A stretch of DNA of 64,000 nucleotides, from NCBI RefSeq assembly GCF_001025155.1, contig NZ_AP012322.1, forward strand, positions 372,001 to 436,000, written 5' to 3'. The notes beneath the pieces are model-generated. The model searched no databases and was not told the DNA's origin. It was given only the letters and a program-made list of their open reading frames with translations. Below are positions 56,254-64,000 of this stretch, piece by piece. The position numbers and the translations under genes are program-made. Positions within the stretch are counted from its first letter, which is position 1. Every line of letters starts with the position of its first letter. Source of the DNA: Bifidobacterium angulatum DSM 20098 = JCM 7096. Its GTDB lineage: Bacteria; Actinomycetota; Actinomycetes; Actinomycetales; Bifidobacteriaceae.

Positions 56254-57792
56254 ATGGCGGAGGAGCCAGAAGAACCGTCGGACGGCATGACGCAACCATC
56301 CCGGGAAAAACCGCCATGGGTGCGGCCCCTGTGGCTGTTGTCGGGATTCCTGCTTGTAGTAGTGGGGTCGTTGCCGTGGCTGTCGACGGTGTTGCCGCAA
56401 TGGGGAACGATGCTGCGGCAATGGGGAACGATCCTGTGGCAATGGTGTTTGGGATCGTGGCAGTGGGTTTTGTTTCTTCTGCTGCGATTGTCGGGATTCC
56501 TGCTTTTATTAAAAGTGGTGTGGCCGTGGCTGTCGACGGTGTTGCCGCAATGGGGGAAGAAGCTGTCGCAAAAGCGCAAGGCAGCAGGGCGATGGTGTAA
56601 GGAATGGATGGGGAGGCTCCCACTGTTCGCCGCGATCGCCATATGGGCTGTTCTCGGCATCATCGCGTTTCTTCTCGCCATGTGGTGGCTGGGACGCGTG
56701 CCGTTCTGGCAGCTGAAACTGGATCCCATGAAGCAGGCGGAAAACATCGTCAAGATCGCCCTGACCCTTGTCGGCGGCGTGGGCGCGGTGGCCTACCTGG
56801 TGATCAAGTACCAGGAACGGCAACAGGCCGGACGCGCGGAAAAACGCGAGAAGGACCGCATCGTCGAGACGAAGGTACAGGATGCCATCAACCAATTGGG
56901 CTCCGACAAGGCCTCCACGCGCATCGCGGGCGTCTACGCGCTGACGGACATCGCGGACAGATACAAGGGTGGATATCGTCAGCGCGTGGTGGACATCCTG
57001 TGCGGCTACCTGCGATCCGATCGCGAGACGTATCCCCTCGGCGAGGATGGCAAGCCGGCGACGGGTCTTCCCCGGTCCGGCGACGCCGACAAGGCCGTGG
57101 AATCCACCATCCTCAGTATGTTCGTCGCCCATTTGAAAAAGGGACCGCGAGATGAGAACGGCGACGTGACGTTACGGCAACAGGTCAGGAACGACCAGCT
57201 TTGGTGTGACTGCAGCTTCGACCTCCACGGAGCCACGTTTCACGAGGATGTGAGGCTCATCGGCACCACTTTCGAACACGGCCTGAACTTTCAGGGAACC
57301 AAATTCGAACGCGGTGCGAACTTCAGCGGGGCGCACTTCACAGGCGGCGCGAGCTTCAGTGGGGCGCACTTCACAGGCGGCGCGGACTTCGGCGGGGCGG
57401 ACCTCGACGGCGCGAACTTCAGCGGGGCGCACTTCACAGGCGGCGCGAACTTCAACGTGGCGGACCTCGACGGCGCGAACTTCAGCGGGGCGCACTTCAC
57501 AGGCGGCGCGAACTTCGTCATGGCAGAATTCCGTACCAGTGCGGTATTCTCAGGAATTCAAGGTCAACCTTCGTTCAGATTCGAAGAATGCAAGTTCAAC
57601 AAGATATTCCGTGGCGCTTATGAGTGGGGGCCGATTCCAATTCCGGAGGACAACGACGGACTGCCCGCAGGCGCGGTGTGGAAGGACTTCCTGGAGGAGG
57701 CCCTCAAGGACAAGGATTTCCTTGAGCTCTGGCGGAACCTCAACAAGTGCCTGAAGGAGTACGGCAAGGACGGCGGCACGACGAACCGGTAG
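56254..57792 (+). CDS. Pentapeptide-repeat membrane protein
   Basis: Protein of 512 residues. The N-terminal 190 residues carry about four hydrophobic segments (roughly 24-50, 70-95, 125-150, 168-188), with an internal duplication of LSGFLL plus WLSTVLPQWG. A helical region (200-310) follows with TRIAGVYALTDIA. Residues 317-432 are pentapeptide repeats of the A-[ND]-F-S-G / A-H-F-T-G type, which fold as a square beta-helix. The C-terminus is a short charged tail. AGAGGAGG precedes the ATG. Function is unknown; membrane-anchored pentapeptide proteins occur in defence and signalling settings. Confidence 0.82.
   Translation: MAEEPEEPSDGMTQPSREKPPWVRPLWLLSGFLLVVVGSLPWLSTVLPQWGTMLRQWGTILWQWCLGSWQWVLFLLLRLSGFLLLLKVVWPWLSTVLPQWGKKLSQKRKAAGRWCKEWMGRLPLFAAIAIWAVLGIIAFLLAMWWLGRVPFWQLKLDPMKQAENIVKIALTLVGGVGAVAYLVIKYQERQQAGRAEKREKDRIVETKVQDAINQLGSDKASTRIAGVYALTDIADRYKGGYRQRVVDILCGYLRSDRETYPLGEDGKPATGLPRSGDADKAVESTILSMFVAHLKKGPRDENGDVTLRQQVRNDQLWCDCSFDLHGATFHEDVRLIGTTFEHGLNFQGTKFERGANFSGAHFTGGASFSGAHFTGGADFGGADLDGANFSGAHFTGGANFNVADLDGANFSGAHFTGGANFVMAEFRTSAVFSGIQGQPSFRFEECKFNKIFRGAYEWGPIPIPEDNDGLPAGAVWKDFLEEALKDKDFLELWRNLNKCLKEYGKDGGTTNR
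56338..56637 (+). repeat. 150-bp duplication inside the pentapeptide gene
   Basis: TTGTCGGGATTCCTGCTT at 56338 recurs at 56488, and a 32-base stretch at 56374-56405 recurs at 56524-56555, both exactly 150 bases apart. The copies have diverged between these anchors. The duplication is in frame and doubles a membrane segment. Confidence 0.8.
57310..57525 (+). repeat. DNA repeats encoding pentapeptide units
   Basis: Several copies of GCGCACTTCACAGGCGGCGC with adjoining AACTTCAGCGGG are almost identical, more so than protein selection requires. This suggests recent unit duplication. Confidence 0.8.
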
Positions 57793-58104
57793 TCCGCGGC
57801 ATCCCCTGCCGTCTTCCCGTCCGGAAAGGAACATATGTGAACGTATATGGGTCCCATATGGGATTCATATGGGACCCATATGGGAGTCTTATGCGAACAG
57901 GTCGGCTTGGTCGGTCGGCCTGCTTGATCCTGAGGCGGATGCCGCATACGCTCAGGCGGGTGGAGCCGGTGCCCGGCCCGGCGGGGTATTTCGCAAACGG
58001 AGGTTTCCGGAACGGAGTCCGGACCAGGGGGAGACGGTCCCCGGCACTCCGGCGGGAGACGTCCCATAACCCGTCCCGCAATCAACGTTCCGAAACCCAA
58101 TGCC
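57793..58104. other. Region after the pentapeptide gene, possible small ORFs
   Basis: No confident gene. GGAAAGGAAC lies before a GTG at 57837 that would open a 90-codon frame, and another frame from about 57869 encodes some 66 residues of more natural composition. Both run through the palindrome at 57845-57881. Neither resembles a known protein. Confidence 0.3.
57845..57881. repeat. Nested ATATGGG palindromes
   Basis: A 16-base arm (ATATGGGTCCCATATG) and its complement are separated by GGATT. Each arm contains a palindrome of its own, and CCCATATGGG occurs at 57853-57862 and 57875-57884. No T-run follows. It could be a binding site, a cruciform or an element end. Confidence 0.7.
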
Positions 58105-58640
58105 ATTGACGGGTATAGGCGCTCGTGGATGCCGACTCGCTGGCTCAAGTGTTGCCCGATCTTCGAGGCGACTCGAAGCGCAAGCATTCGTTCCTTTTCC
58201 TCATCTCCAAGATCGGATGCCGTCACATGAACGTACAGCTTCTCCGCATTCGTCAGCGTGATTGTCTTTTCGTCGGGCCTTTCAATGCCGAGAAGGTCCA
58301 AGGCGGTGGTGAATTGAATACCAGTGGCCGTGTTGTGCGCTGCTGCGCTTCAAGACACATGTTGGCGGTCAGGACGCTTCGCTCATGCAGCGTTTGCGAA
58401 TATTGTGCTCCATCGGTCATGCCGGCGAGTGTATCGGTAATCTCATGTGAGGTGCTGCAGGGCTCCACAAAAATATGGATATGTAGATAACCCGGAATTT
58501 GCGATGATGAGCGCACGAGGCGTACGCCAACCATCTGAGCGTGGCCACGTATTTTGAATACACTATGTATCTGAGTGCGCCACATATCTGCATGCGCTGG
58601 AAAGCGGTGCAATACGTTCCGTACTTGAGAAAATCGCACA
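58105..58640 (-). pseudogene. Eroded ORF, unidentified
   Basis: Two minus-strand frames each look protein-like: an upstream piece (to about 58330, with IPGYLHIHIFVEP) and a downstream piece (from about 58310, with FTTALDLLGIERPDEKTITLT and LGDEEKERMLALRVASKIGQ). They are joined by a frame change near 58310-58340, and no clean start or stop bounds them. No family is recognised. It looks like a decayed gene divergent from the amidohydrolase. Confidence 0.35.
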
Positions 58641-58704
58641 CCATGCCCGCATCCGCGGCATATTATGGCTGCCGAAAGAGAACCGAGGAAGGATCCAAGC
58701 AGCT

Positions 58705-60216
58705 GTGAATGAATCGCTATGCATCAGAAATGTAAGGGCATCTGGCTTCAATGAGCCCGTTGACATGGTGATACGCAATGGGGGCATCACTGCCATCGCT
58801 CCTGGTGCGGCGGGTCGGAATCAAGATCTCGACGCGTTCGATGCCGAGGGGATGTGGATCATCCCCGGCCTGTGGGATTGTCACACGCATTTCACACAGT
58901 GGTCCTACACGCTGGGGCGGCTGGATCTTATCGAGGCTCGCAGCGCGCATGAGGCGATGGATATGCTACGCGGCCATGTGTCGCAGCTGCGATCCGAAGG
59001 GCGTTTGGATCCGAACCGGTATGTGGTGGGCATGCGGTTCCGTCATTCGTTGTGGGCCGATGACGAACAGCCCACGCTTGCCGCCATCGATGCGGTTGCG
59101 GGCGATCAGCCCGTGGCGTTGTCCAGCGCGGATATGCATTGCGGTTGGGTGAATTCGGCGGCGGCGCGCAAGCTTGGCGTGCAGGTCGGCGAATCCGGTC
59201 TGGTAGGCGAATTGGAATGGTTCGACGCGTACTGCCGTCTTGATGATGCGCCGGGTGCGGCCGAGGAACTGGATCGTCTGTTGCGTGAAGCCGAACACGA
59301 CGCCGCAGGCAAGGGCGTCGTCGGCATTCGGGATTACGAAATGGCCGAAAACATCAATACATGGATCGGTCGATTCGCTAACGGCATCAACGGTTTGCGG
59401 GTTCAGGCGGGCGTGTACCCGGAACGGCTGCATCAGGCCATCGACGATGGCTGGCATACCGGCGACGAGCTGCCCGGCAGTAACGGGCTCGGACATGTAG
59501 GCGCGATGAAACTCATCTCCGACGGTTCGCTCAACACTCGTTCCGCCTATTGTTCGACGCCGTATTCCGGCATCGAACCCGAGACTTTCGGCACGATGAG
59601 CTACACGCCCGAACAGATCGAGTCCTATATGTTCGTGGCCGCGAAGCATGGTTTCGACATCGCCTGCCACGCCATCGGCGACGAGGCGAACACCATTGTG
59701 CTGGATTGCGCCGAACGCGCCGGCGCGCGTGGCTCCATCGAACATGCTCAGATGCTCAAACCCGTTGATATTCCTCGATTCGCCAAGCTGGGGCTTGCCG
59801 CGAGCATCCAGCCGCAGCATGCCATGGACGACCGGGACGTCATCACCCGTTTCTGGGGGCATCCGGCCGGCATCCCCTATGCGTTCAGGGCGTTGCATGA
59901 TGCCGGGGCACGCCTGCTCATGGGATCCGATGCGCCGGTGGCGCCGCTCGACCCGTGGATGGCCATTTCCGCGGCGGTGTTCGGCACCGAAAACTCGAAT
60001 CGTGAGCCGTTCCAGCCGGAACAGTGCCTTGATTTCGGCACGGCGTTGGCCTCGTCCACGCAGGTCGGGCGCGAACGGCTCAAAGCAGGCGACGCTGCTG
60101 ACCTGGTGCTCTTGGATCGAGACCCCTCGACGGTGGGAACCCCAGAGGAGATGCGCGCAATGCCACGGCATGTGCAGGCCACCATGCTTGCAGGTCGGTG
60201 GACGTACCGGAAGTAG
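58705..60216 (+). CDS. Amidohydrolase (YtcJ-like)
   Basis: Metal-dependent hydrolase of 503 residues with the amidohydrolase TIM barrel. Metal ligands are H60-T-H62 in DCHTHF; further motifs are KLISDGSLNTRSA, ACHAIGDEA, SIEHAQ and GSDAPVAPLDPW. A small beta-sandwich formed by both termini includes AGDAADLVLLDRDP. Substrates of the YtcJ group include N-substituted formamides and are mostly unknown. The start is a GTG, with GAGGAAGG somewhat far upstream. Confidence 0.85.
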   Translation: MNESLCIRNVRASGFNEPVDMVIRNGGITAIAPGAAGRNQDLDAFDAEGMWIIPGLWDCHTHFTQWSYTLGRLDLIEARSAHEAMDMLRGHVSQLRSEGRLDPNRYVVGMRFRHSLWADDEQPTLAAIDAVAGDQPVALSSADMHCGWVNSAAARKLGVQVGESGLVGELEWFDAYCRLDDAPGAAEELDRLLREAEHDAAGKGVVGIRDYEMAENINTWIGRFANGINGLRVQAGVYPERLHQAIDDGWHTGDELPGSNGLGHVGAMKLISDGSLNTRSAYCSTPYSGIEPETFGTMSYTPEQIESYMFVAAKHGFDIACHAIGDEANTIVLDCAERAGARGSIEHAQMLKPVDIPRFAKLGLAASIQPQHAMDDRDVITRFWGHPAGIPYAFRALHDAGARLLMGSDAPVAPLDPWMAISAAVFGTENSNREPFQPEQCLDFGTALASSTQVGRERLKAGDAADLVLLDRDPSTVGTPEEMRAMPRHVQATMLAGRWTYRK

Positions 60217-60697
60217 TAGGGCGATCGGGGTTGAACGGCGGCTGCGGCTGCCCCTGCGTGATGTTTTCCGATAACGTTTTGCCGTAGCTGTCAGGGTTTG
60301 CCCGGGTTTCGTCGAAGCGTGTTCCTGCGCTGTTTTGAACAGTCACTGCCATGGGGGGGCTGGCGGCAGGTATCTGTGTGCCATGGAGTTTGCCGGTGTT
60401 CTGCGGCTGCTTTGGCGTTCTGTGTGAGCTTGTTCGCTTATGTGTGGCAGATTTGGCGAATTGGATTTTGCTCAGTGCCTGATGTGTGGCATCGAAAAGT
60501 CGATATGCCGGGTATCTTCTTTGGTATTCCAAGGAAGATACCCGGCATATTCGTATTGTGGTGCCACACATAAGACACCTAGCTATTTGGAGGGCGGTAT
60601 TTCTGCCACAAACAGCCGTAATGGCGTTTGGGCTGGGCAGGAACACCTTGTGCGGGAAGGCTGTGCCCCACGGGCGGGCCTCTGTGCTGGCGCTGTA
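60217..60697. other. Intergenic region with inverted repeats
   Basis: This 480-base region between converging amidohydrolase and metY genes has no supported gene. It contains the inverted-repeat unit at 60437-60574. Open frames on both strands are a by-product of that palindrome. Confidence 0.5.
60437..60574. repeat. MITE-like unit with 13-bp terminal inverted repeats
   Basis: CTTATGTGTGGCA at 60437-60449 is repeated inverted at 60562-60574. Inside, a 22-bp near-perfect stem (60503-60524 with 60529-60550, built on CCGGGTATCTTC) has a 4-base loop, and a third ATGTGTGGCA copy is at 60482-60491. The size (138 bases), end repeats and strong folding resemble a miniature inverted-repeat element. 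No target duplication is evident. Confidence 0.55.
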
Positions 60698-61981
60698 TTA
60701 CTCCTGTACGGCGGCCAGCGCCTGATTGAGATCGGCGATAATATCGTCGGCGTTCTCGATGCCGCAGCTCAGTCGCACCAGATCGATGCCCACGCCGGCT
60801 TCCTCGAGCTGCTCCTCGGTGAGCTGGCGATGCGTGGTGCCGGCCGGATACAGCGTGCAGCTGCGGGCGTCGGCCACATGGGTGGCGATGGACACCATCT
60901 TCAGGTGGTCGAGGAACGCGGATACTTTCTCGCGGCCGCCCGGCACGCCGAAGGAAATCACGCCGCAGGTTCCGTTCGGCATGTACTTTTCGGCCAGTGT
61001 GTGATACTTGTCCGATTCCAGACCGGGGAAGCTCACCCAGCTGACGCGCGGATCGGATTCAAGCCACTTGGCCACGGCCAGGGCGTTGGCGCAGTGGCGT
61101 TCCATACGTACTCCGAGGGATTCCAGGTGCATGCCCATGATCCACGAGTTGATCGGCGCCGGCGTGGAGCCGAAGTCGCGCATGAGCTGCGCGGTGGCCT
61201 TGGTGATGTATGCGGCCTTGCCGAATTCCTTGGCGTAGGTCACGCCATGGTAGGAATCGTCCGGAGTGGTGAGCCCCGGGAACTTTTCCGCGTGGGCCAT
61301 CCAATCGAAATTACCGGAGTCGACGATCGCGCCGCCCACGCAGGAGCCATGACCATCCATGTACTTGGTGGTGGCGTGCGTGACGATGTCCACGCCGTAC
61401 TGGAACGGGCGGCAGTTGATCGGCGTCGGGAACGTGTTGTCTACAATCAGCGGCACGCCATGGCGATGTGCCGCGTTCGCGAATTTCTCGAAGTCGAGCA
61501 CGATCAGCGCCGGGTTGGAGATTGATTCGCCGAACACGGCCTTGGTGTTTGGTCGGAATGCGGCCTCGAGCTCATCTTCGGTGCAATCGGGACTGACGAA
61601 CGTGCATTCGATGCCCATTTTGCGCATGGTCACGTTGATGAGATTGAACGTGCCGCCGTAGATGGCGGAGGATGCGACGATATGGTCGCCGTTGTTGCAG
61701 ATGTTGAACAGCGCGAAGAAGTTCGCGGCCTGGCCGGATGAGGTGAGCATTGCTGCGGCGCCGCCCTCCAGTTCGCAGATTTTCGCCGCGACGGTGTCGT
61801 TGGTCGGATTCTGCAGGCGTGTGTAGAAGTAGCCGGATTCGGACAGGTCGAACAGTCGGCTCATCTGTTCGCTTGATTGGTATTTGAAGGTGGTGGCCTG
61901 AATGATCGGGGGAGTTCGTGATTCCCCATTGCCGGGCTGATAGCCTCCCTGCACGCAGATGGTGTCGACGTTTTCGCTCAT
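60698..61981 (-). CDS. metY: O-acetylhomoserine sulfhydrylase
   Basis: PLP enzyme of 427 residues making homocysteine from O-acetylhomoserine and sulfide. The start TICVQGGYQPGNGESRTPPI, YTRLQNPTNDT, SSGQAANFFAL and the PLP lysine K206 in HATTKYMDGHG match the MetY class; the C-terminus has VRLSCGIENADDI. GAAGGAAA precedes the ATG at 61981; the frame continues upstream without a good start. Divergent from xylA. A cystathionine gamma-synthase-like role is less likely because of the long MetY-type insert. Confidence 0.93.
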   Translation of the reverse strand: MSENVDTICVQGGYQPGNGESRTPPIIQATTFKYQSSEQMSRLFDLSESGYFYTRLQNPTNDTVAAKICELEGGAAAMLTSSGQAANFFALFNICNNGDHIVASSAIYGGTFNLINVTMRKMGIECTFVSPDCTEDELEAAFRPNTKAVFGESISNPALIVLDFEKFANAAHRHGVPLIVDNTFPTPINCRPFQYGVDIVTHATTKYMDGHGSCVGGAIVDSGNFDWMAHAEKFPGLTTPDDSYHGVTYAKEFGKAAYITKATAQLMRDFGSTPAPINSWIMGMHLESLGVRMERHCANALAVAKWLESDPRVSWVSFPGLESDKYHTLAEKYMPNGTCGVISFGVPGGREKVSAFLDHLKMVSIATHVADARSCTLYPAGTTHRQLTEEQLEEAGVGIDLVRLSCGIENADDIIADLNQALAAVQE

Positions 61982-62100
61982 GGTTTCCTTCTTTCGGTTT
62001 CGTCCGCCTTTCGTCGCGTAGGTTGCGCTGCGTGGCGGCGATGGTGCTTCGTTGCGCTGTGGTGCAAACAAACACAGTAACTTTATCACTGCTTGAACAA

Positions 62101-62127
62101 ACGGCGATTTTCCAATGGAAACGCCGT
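62101..62127. promoter_or_regulatory. Palindrome between metY and xylA
   Basis: ACGGCG-A-TTTTCC-AAT-GGAAA-CGCCGT forms a near-perfect palindrome 14 bases upstream of the xylA -35 box. It is a candidate operator for either gene. Confidence 0.45.
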
Positions 62128-62140
62128 ATAGTTCAACGAA

Positions 62141-62170
62141 TTGACAAACTTAGGTAATTCATTTTATTAT
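62141..62170 (+). promoter_or_regulatory. xylA promoter
   Basis: TTGACA (62141-62146) and TATTAT (62165-62170), spacer 18 bases. It lies about 75 bases before the xylA start. Confidence 0.65.
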
Positions 62171-62244
62171 CTATGGTGTCAAGAACGAAAGCCCGTTGGG
62201 GCAATCGAGCTTACGAATGGTAAGCCAACAGCAAAGGAGCAATC

Positions 62245-63591
62245 ATGGGTCTGTGGGATATCGACAAGATTCCGTACGTCGGCCGCGAAAAGGGACCGCA
62301 GGAGGGCCTGGCCTTCCATTATTACGATGCCGACAAGGTCGTTGCCGGCAAGAAGATGAAGGATTGGCTGCGCTTCGGCGTCGCATGGTGGCACACCTTC
62401 GACCAGGAGCTGGTCGATCCGTTCGGCACGGGCACCGCTCAGCGCCCGTGGTATGGCAAGTACTCCAACCCTGAGGATGAGGCTTTGGCCAAGGTCGACT
62501 ACGCCTTCGAGTTCTTCCAGAAGCTTGGCGTCGAGTACTTCTGCTTCCACGATCGCGACATTGCCCCGGAAGGCGACACCCTGCGCGAGACCGATAAGAA
62601 CCTGGACAAGGTCGTCGACAAGATCGAGGAGAACATGAAGTCCACCGGCATCAAGCTACTGTGGAACACCTCCTCCCTGTTCACCAACCCGCGCTTCGTG
62701 TCCGGTGCCTCCACCTCGCCGTTCGCTGACATCTACGCCTACGCTGGCGGCCAGCTGAAGCATTCCTTGGAGATCGCCAAGCGCCTGGGCGCCGAGAATT
62801 ACGTGTTCTGGGGCGGTCGCGAAGGCTACGAGAACCTGTGGAACACCCAGATGAAGCGCGAGCAGGAGCACATGGCCAAGTTCTTCCACATGTGCCACGC
62901 CTACGCAAAGGAGATCGGTCTGGACGCCCAGTTCCTGATCGAGCCGAAGGCCAAGGAACCGACGATGCACCAGTATGACTTCGATGCATCCACCGCCATT
63001 GCCTTCCTTAAGACCTACGACATCGACTTCATGAAGCTGAACCTCGAAGGCAACCACGCCAACCTGGCCGGTCATACCTACCAGCACGAGATCCGCACCG
63101 CCCGCGAGGCCGGTGTGCTCGGCTCCCTCGATGCCAACCAGGGCGACAAGCTCATCGGCTGGGATATGGATGAGTTCCCGACCGACCTGTACGAGACTTC
63201 CACCGTCATGTGGGAGGTCCTCGCCGAGGGTCAGATCGGCCCTCACGGCGGCCTGAACTTCGACGCCAAGCCGCGCCGTACCTCCTTCGCCGCCGAGGAT
63301 CTGTTCCGCTCCCACATCGCCGGCATGGATTCCTTCGCCGCCGGCCTCCTGGTCGCAGCCAAGATGCACGAGGACAAGGTCATCGAGAACCTGCAGGCCG
63401 AGCGCTACAGCTCCTTCGATTCCGGTATCGGCGCGACCGTCGAGAACGGCACCGCCTCTCTGGCATCCCTCGAGGAGTATGCTCTGGATATCCCGCAGTC
63501 CAAGCTCATCGAAGCCACCAAGTCCGATCACCTCGAGTCCGTCAAGGCCACGATCAACAACTATATGATCGACGCATTGGCCGAGGCGTGA
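62245..63591 (+). CDS. xylA: Xylose isomerase
   Basis: Converts D-xylose to D-xylulose in the cytosol. Its 448 residues are of the longer class II type. Active-site His lies in [13 protein letters not shown], the metal ligands in [21 protein letters not shown] and [14 protein letters not shown], and FDAKPRR near the C-terminus. AAAGGAG lies six bases before the ATG. A GH43 glycosidase gene starts 330 bases downstream, which fits use of xylo-oligosaccharides. Confidence 0.97.
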   Translation: MGLWDIDKIPYVGREKGPQEGLAFHYYDADKVVAGKKMKDWLRFGVAWWHTFDQELVDPFGTGTAQRPWYGKYSNPEDEALAKVDYAFEFFQKLGVEYFCFHDRDIAPEGDTLRETDKNLDKVVDKIEENMKSTGIKLLWNTSSLFTNPRFVSGASTSPFADIYAYAGGQLKHSLEIAKRLGAENYVFWGGREGYENLWNTQMKREQEHMAKFFHMCHAYAKEIGLDAQFLIEPKAKEPTMHQYDFDASTAIAFLKTYDIDFMKLNLEGNHANLAGHTYQHEIRTAREAGVLGSLDANQGDKLIGWDMDEFPTDLYETSTVMWEVLAEGQIGPHGGLNFDAKPRRTSFAAEDLFRSHIAGMDSFAAGLLVAAKMHEDKVIENLQAERYSSFDSGIGATVENGTASLASLEEYALDIPQSKLIEATKSDHLESVKATINNYMIDALAEA

Positions 63592-63731
63592 GTCGAAATC
63601 GAGCAATGGTTGGGTGCGCGTAGCGCTCCGAAATTGTCGGGGCGGGCGTGGCCCAACAAGGAGTTCTTCGCTAGGACTCCTGATTTATCGCTGGATTAAA
63701 CAGCGAGGCTCGGTTGCAACAAGGCTGAATA

Positions 63732-63765
63732 TGGTGTGTCGGAGCGTCGGTGCTCCGGCACACCA
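63732..63765 (+). terminator. Terminator of xylA
   Basis: TGGTGTGTCGGAGC pairs with GCTCCGGCACACCA (one wobble), followed by ATATTTTC. Confidence 0.75.
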
Positions 63766-63801
63766 CATATTTTCACCTCATCCTTCCTTAAAGTTCCTTC
63801 G

Positions 63802-63847
63802 CATACAAGTCGTCTGCCGGCTATGTCGTCGGTAGACGACTTGTATG
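63802..63847. promoter_or_regulatory. Long inverted repeat before the GH43 gene
   Basis: Arms of 17 bases (CATACAAGTCGTCTGCC, and its complement with one wobble) around a 12-base loop lie 78 bases before the GH43 start. It is not followed by T residues; an operator or leader structure is more likely than a terminator. The rest of 63592-63925 holds only this and the xylA terminator. Confidence 0.45.
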
Positions 63848-63925
63848 TGTTATGAAAGCAAGTCGAGAATTCCAACTATTCGCAATGATACGATGTGGAA
63901 AAGCGTTTCTGAATAAGGTGTATTT

Positions 63926-64000
63926 ATGACCGCGACTATTACCATTACCAATCCCATTCTTAGTGGAATGTATCCTGATCCGAGTTGGATTTGGGATGAT
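63926..64000 (+). CDS. GH43 glycosidase, start only (cut by window edge)
   Basis: The first 25 codons read ITNPILSGMYPDPSWIW, the conserved opening of glycoside hydrolase family 43, whose Asp in YPDPS is the general base. Members are mostly beta-xylosidases or arabinofuranosidases. No signal peptide is present, so it probably acts on imported oligosaccharides. AAGGTG precedes the ATG. The location after xylA favours a beta-xylosidase. Confidence 0.8.
   Translation, partial: MTATITITNPILSGMYPDPSWIWDD

Noticed and set aside
57310..57525. CRISPR-like array in the repeat-rich region
   Set aside because: The repeats are in-frame pentapeptide codons with no constant-length unique spacers and no cas genes.
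60437..60700. Small proteins containing MCG-x-CRVSSL on both strands
   Set aside because: Similar peptides arise on both strands because the DNA is palindromic; there are no ribosome sites.
61982..62244. SAM or other riboswitch upstream of metY
   Set aside because: The 5' region lacks recognisable aptamer helices or a leader terminator; only promoter and palindrome elements are seen.

Overview
The window is a high-GC chromosomal segment that reads as Bifidobacterium (Actinomycetota). The grounds are close protein resemblance across housekeeping genes, the actinobacterial order dacB-hpt-ftsH-folE-folP-folB/K-DUF3180, an IclR gene divergent from leuCD, and xylose/xylan genes at the right end. 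Species cannot be fixed from the sequence alone. No rRNA, CRISPR array, prophage or intact insertion sequence was seen.

Layout. 1-9200: end of formate-tetrahydrofolate ligase (cut by the left edge), a MIF-like tautomerase, a GtrA membrane protein, an MFS transporter, a histidine phosphatase, an unknown protein, a DUF805 protein and gltX. 9430-9650: tRNA-Glu(CUC) and tRNA-Gln(CUG). 9700-15740: metallophosphoesterase, LtbR/NdgR-like regulator divergent from leuCD, and a dihydroorotate-dehydrogenase-like gene. 15740-19350: a murA scrap and an interspersed repeat, then rpsO and pnp with a long Arg/Asp-rich tail. 19600-33600: LemA + DUF2207, an aldo/keto reductase, a U32 peptidase-pgeF-ispD-pcp cluster, a DivIVA-like coiled-coil protein, pepC, DAHP synthase and a glycosyltransferase. 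33670-45000: AI-2E-type permease, membrane glycosyltransferase, a frameshifted small membrane gene and the dacB-to-DUF3180 block. 45130-48050: tesB and ettA.

48050-60700 is accessory and partly decayed. It holds an acetyltransferase remnant and a MerR regulator divergent from a redox/detoxification operon (aldo/keto reductase, two flavodoxin-type proteins, an esterase broken by one in-frame stop, a cupin). It continues with a GNAT gene one base out of frame at a G tract, a short peptide deformylase, an AlbA_2/ATPase-type protein, a second copy of the interspersed repeat, a pentapeptide-repeat membrane protein, nested palindromes, an eroded ORF, an amidohydrolase and a MITE-like inverted-repeat unit. 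60698-64000: metY divergent from xylA, then the first codons of a GH43 glycosidase, which points to xylo-oligosaccharide use.

Working together: leuCD plus regulator serve leucine synthesis; folE-folP-folBK make folate precursors; xylA-GH43 feed xylose into metabolism; the MerR operon is best read as an inducible response to electrophilic or redox stress. Several genes (gltX, metallophosphoesterase, pcp, the AI-2E permease, hpt) have a -10-like box 6-9 bases before the start codon, which suggests leaderless mRNAs. The strongest leads are the MerR promoter with a 19-base spacer, the FolB-FolK-FolK' fusion, a Pcp lacking its catalytic His, the metallophosphoesterase with two altered metal ligands, and the repeat pair 40 kb apart.
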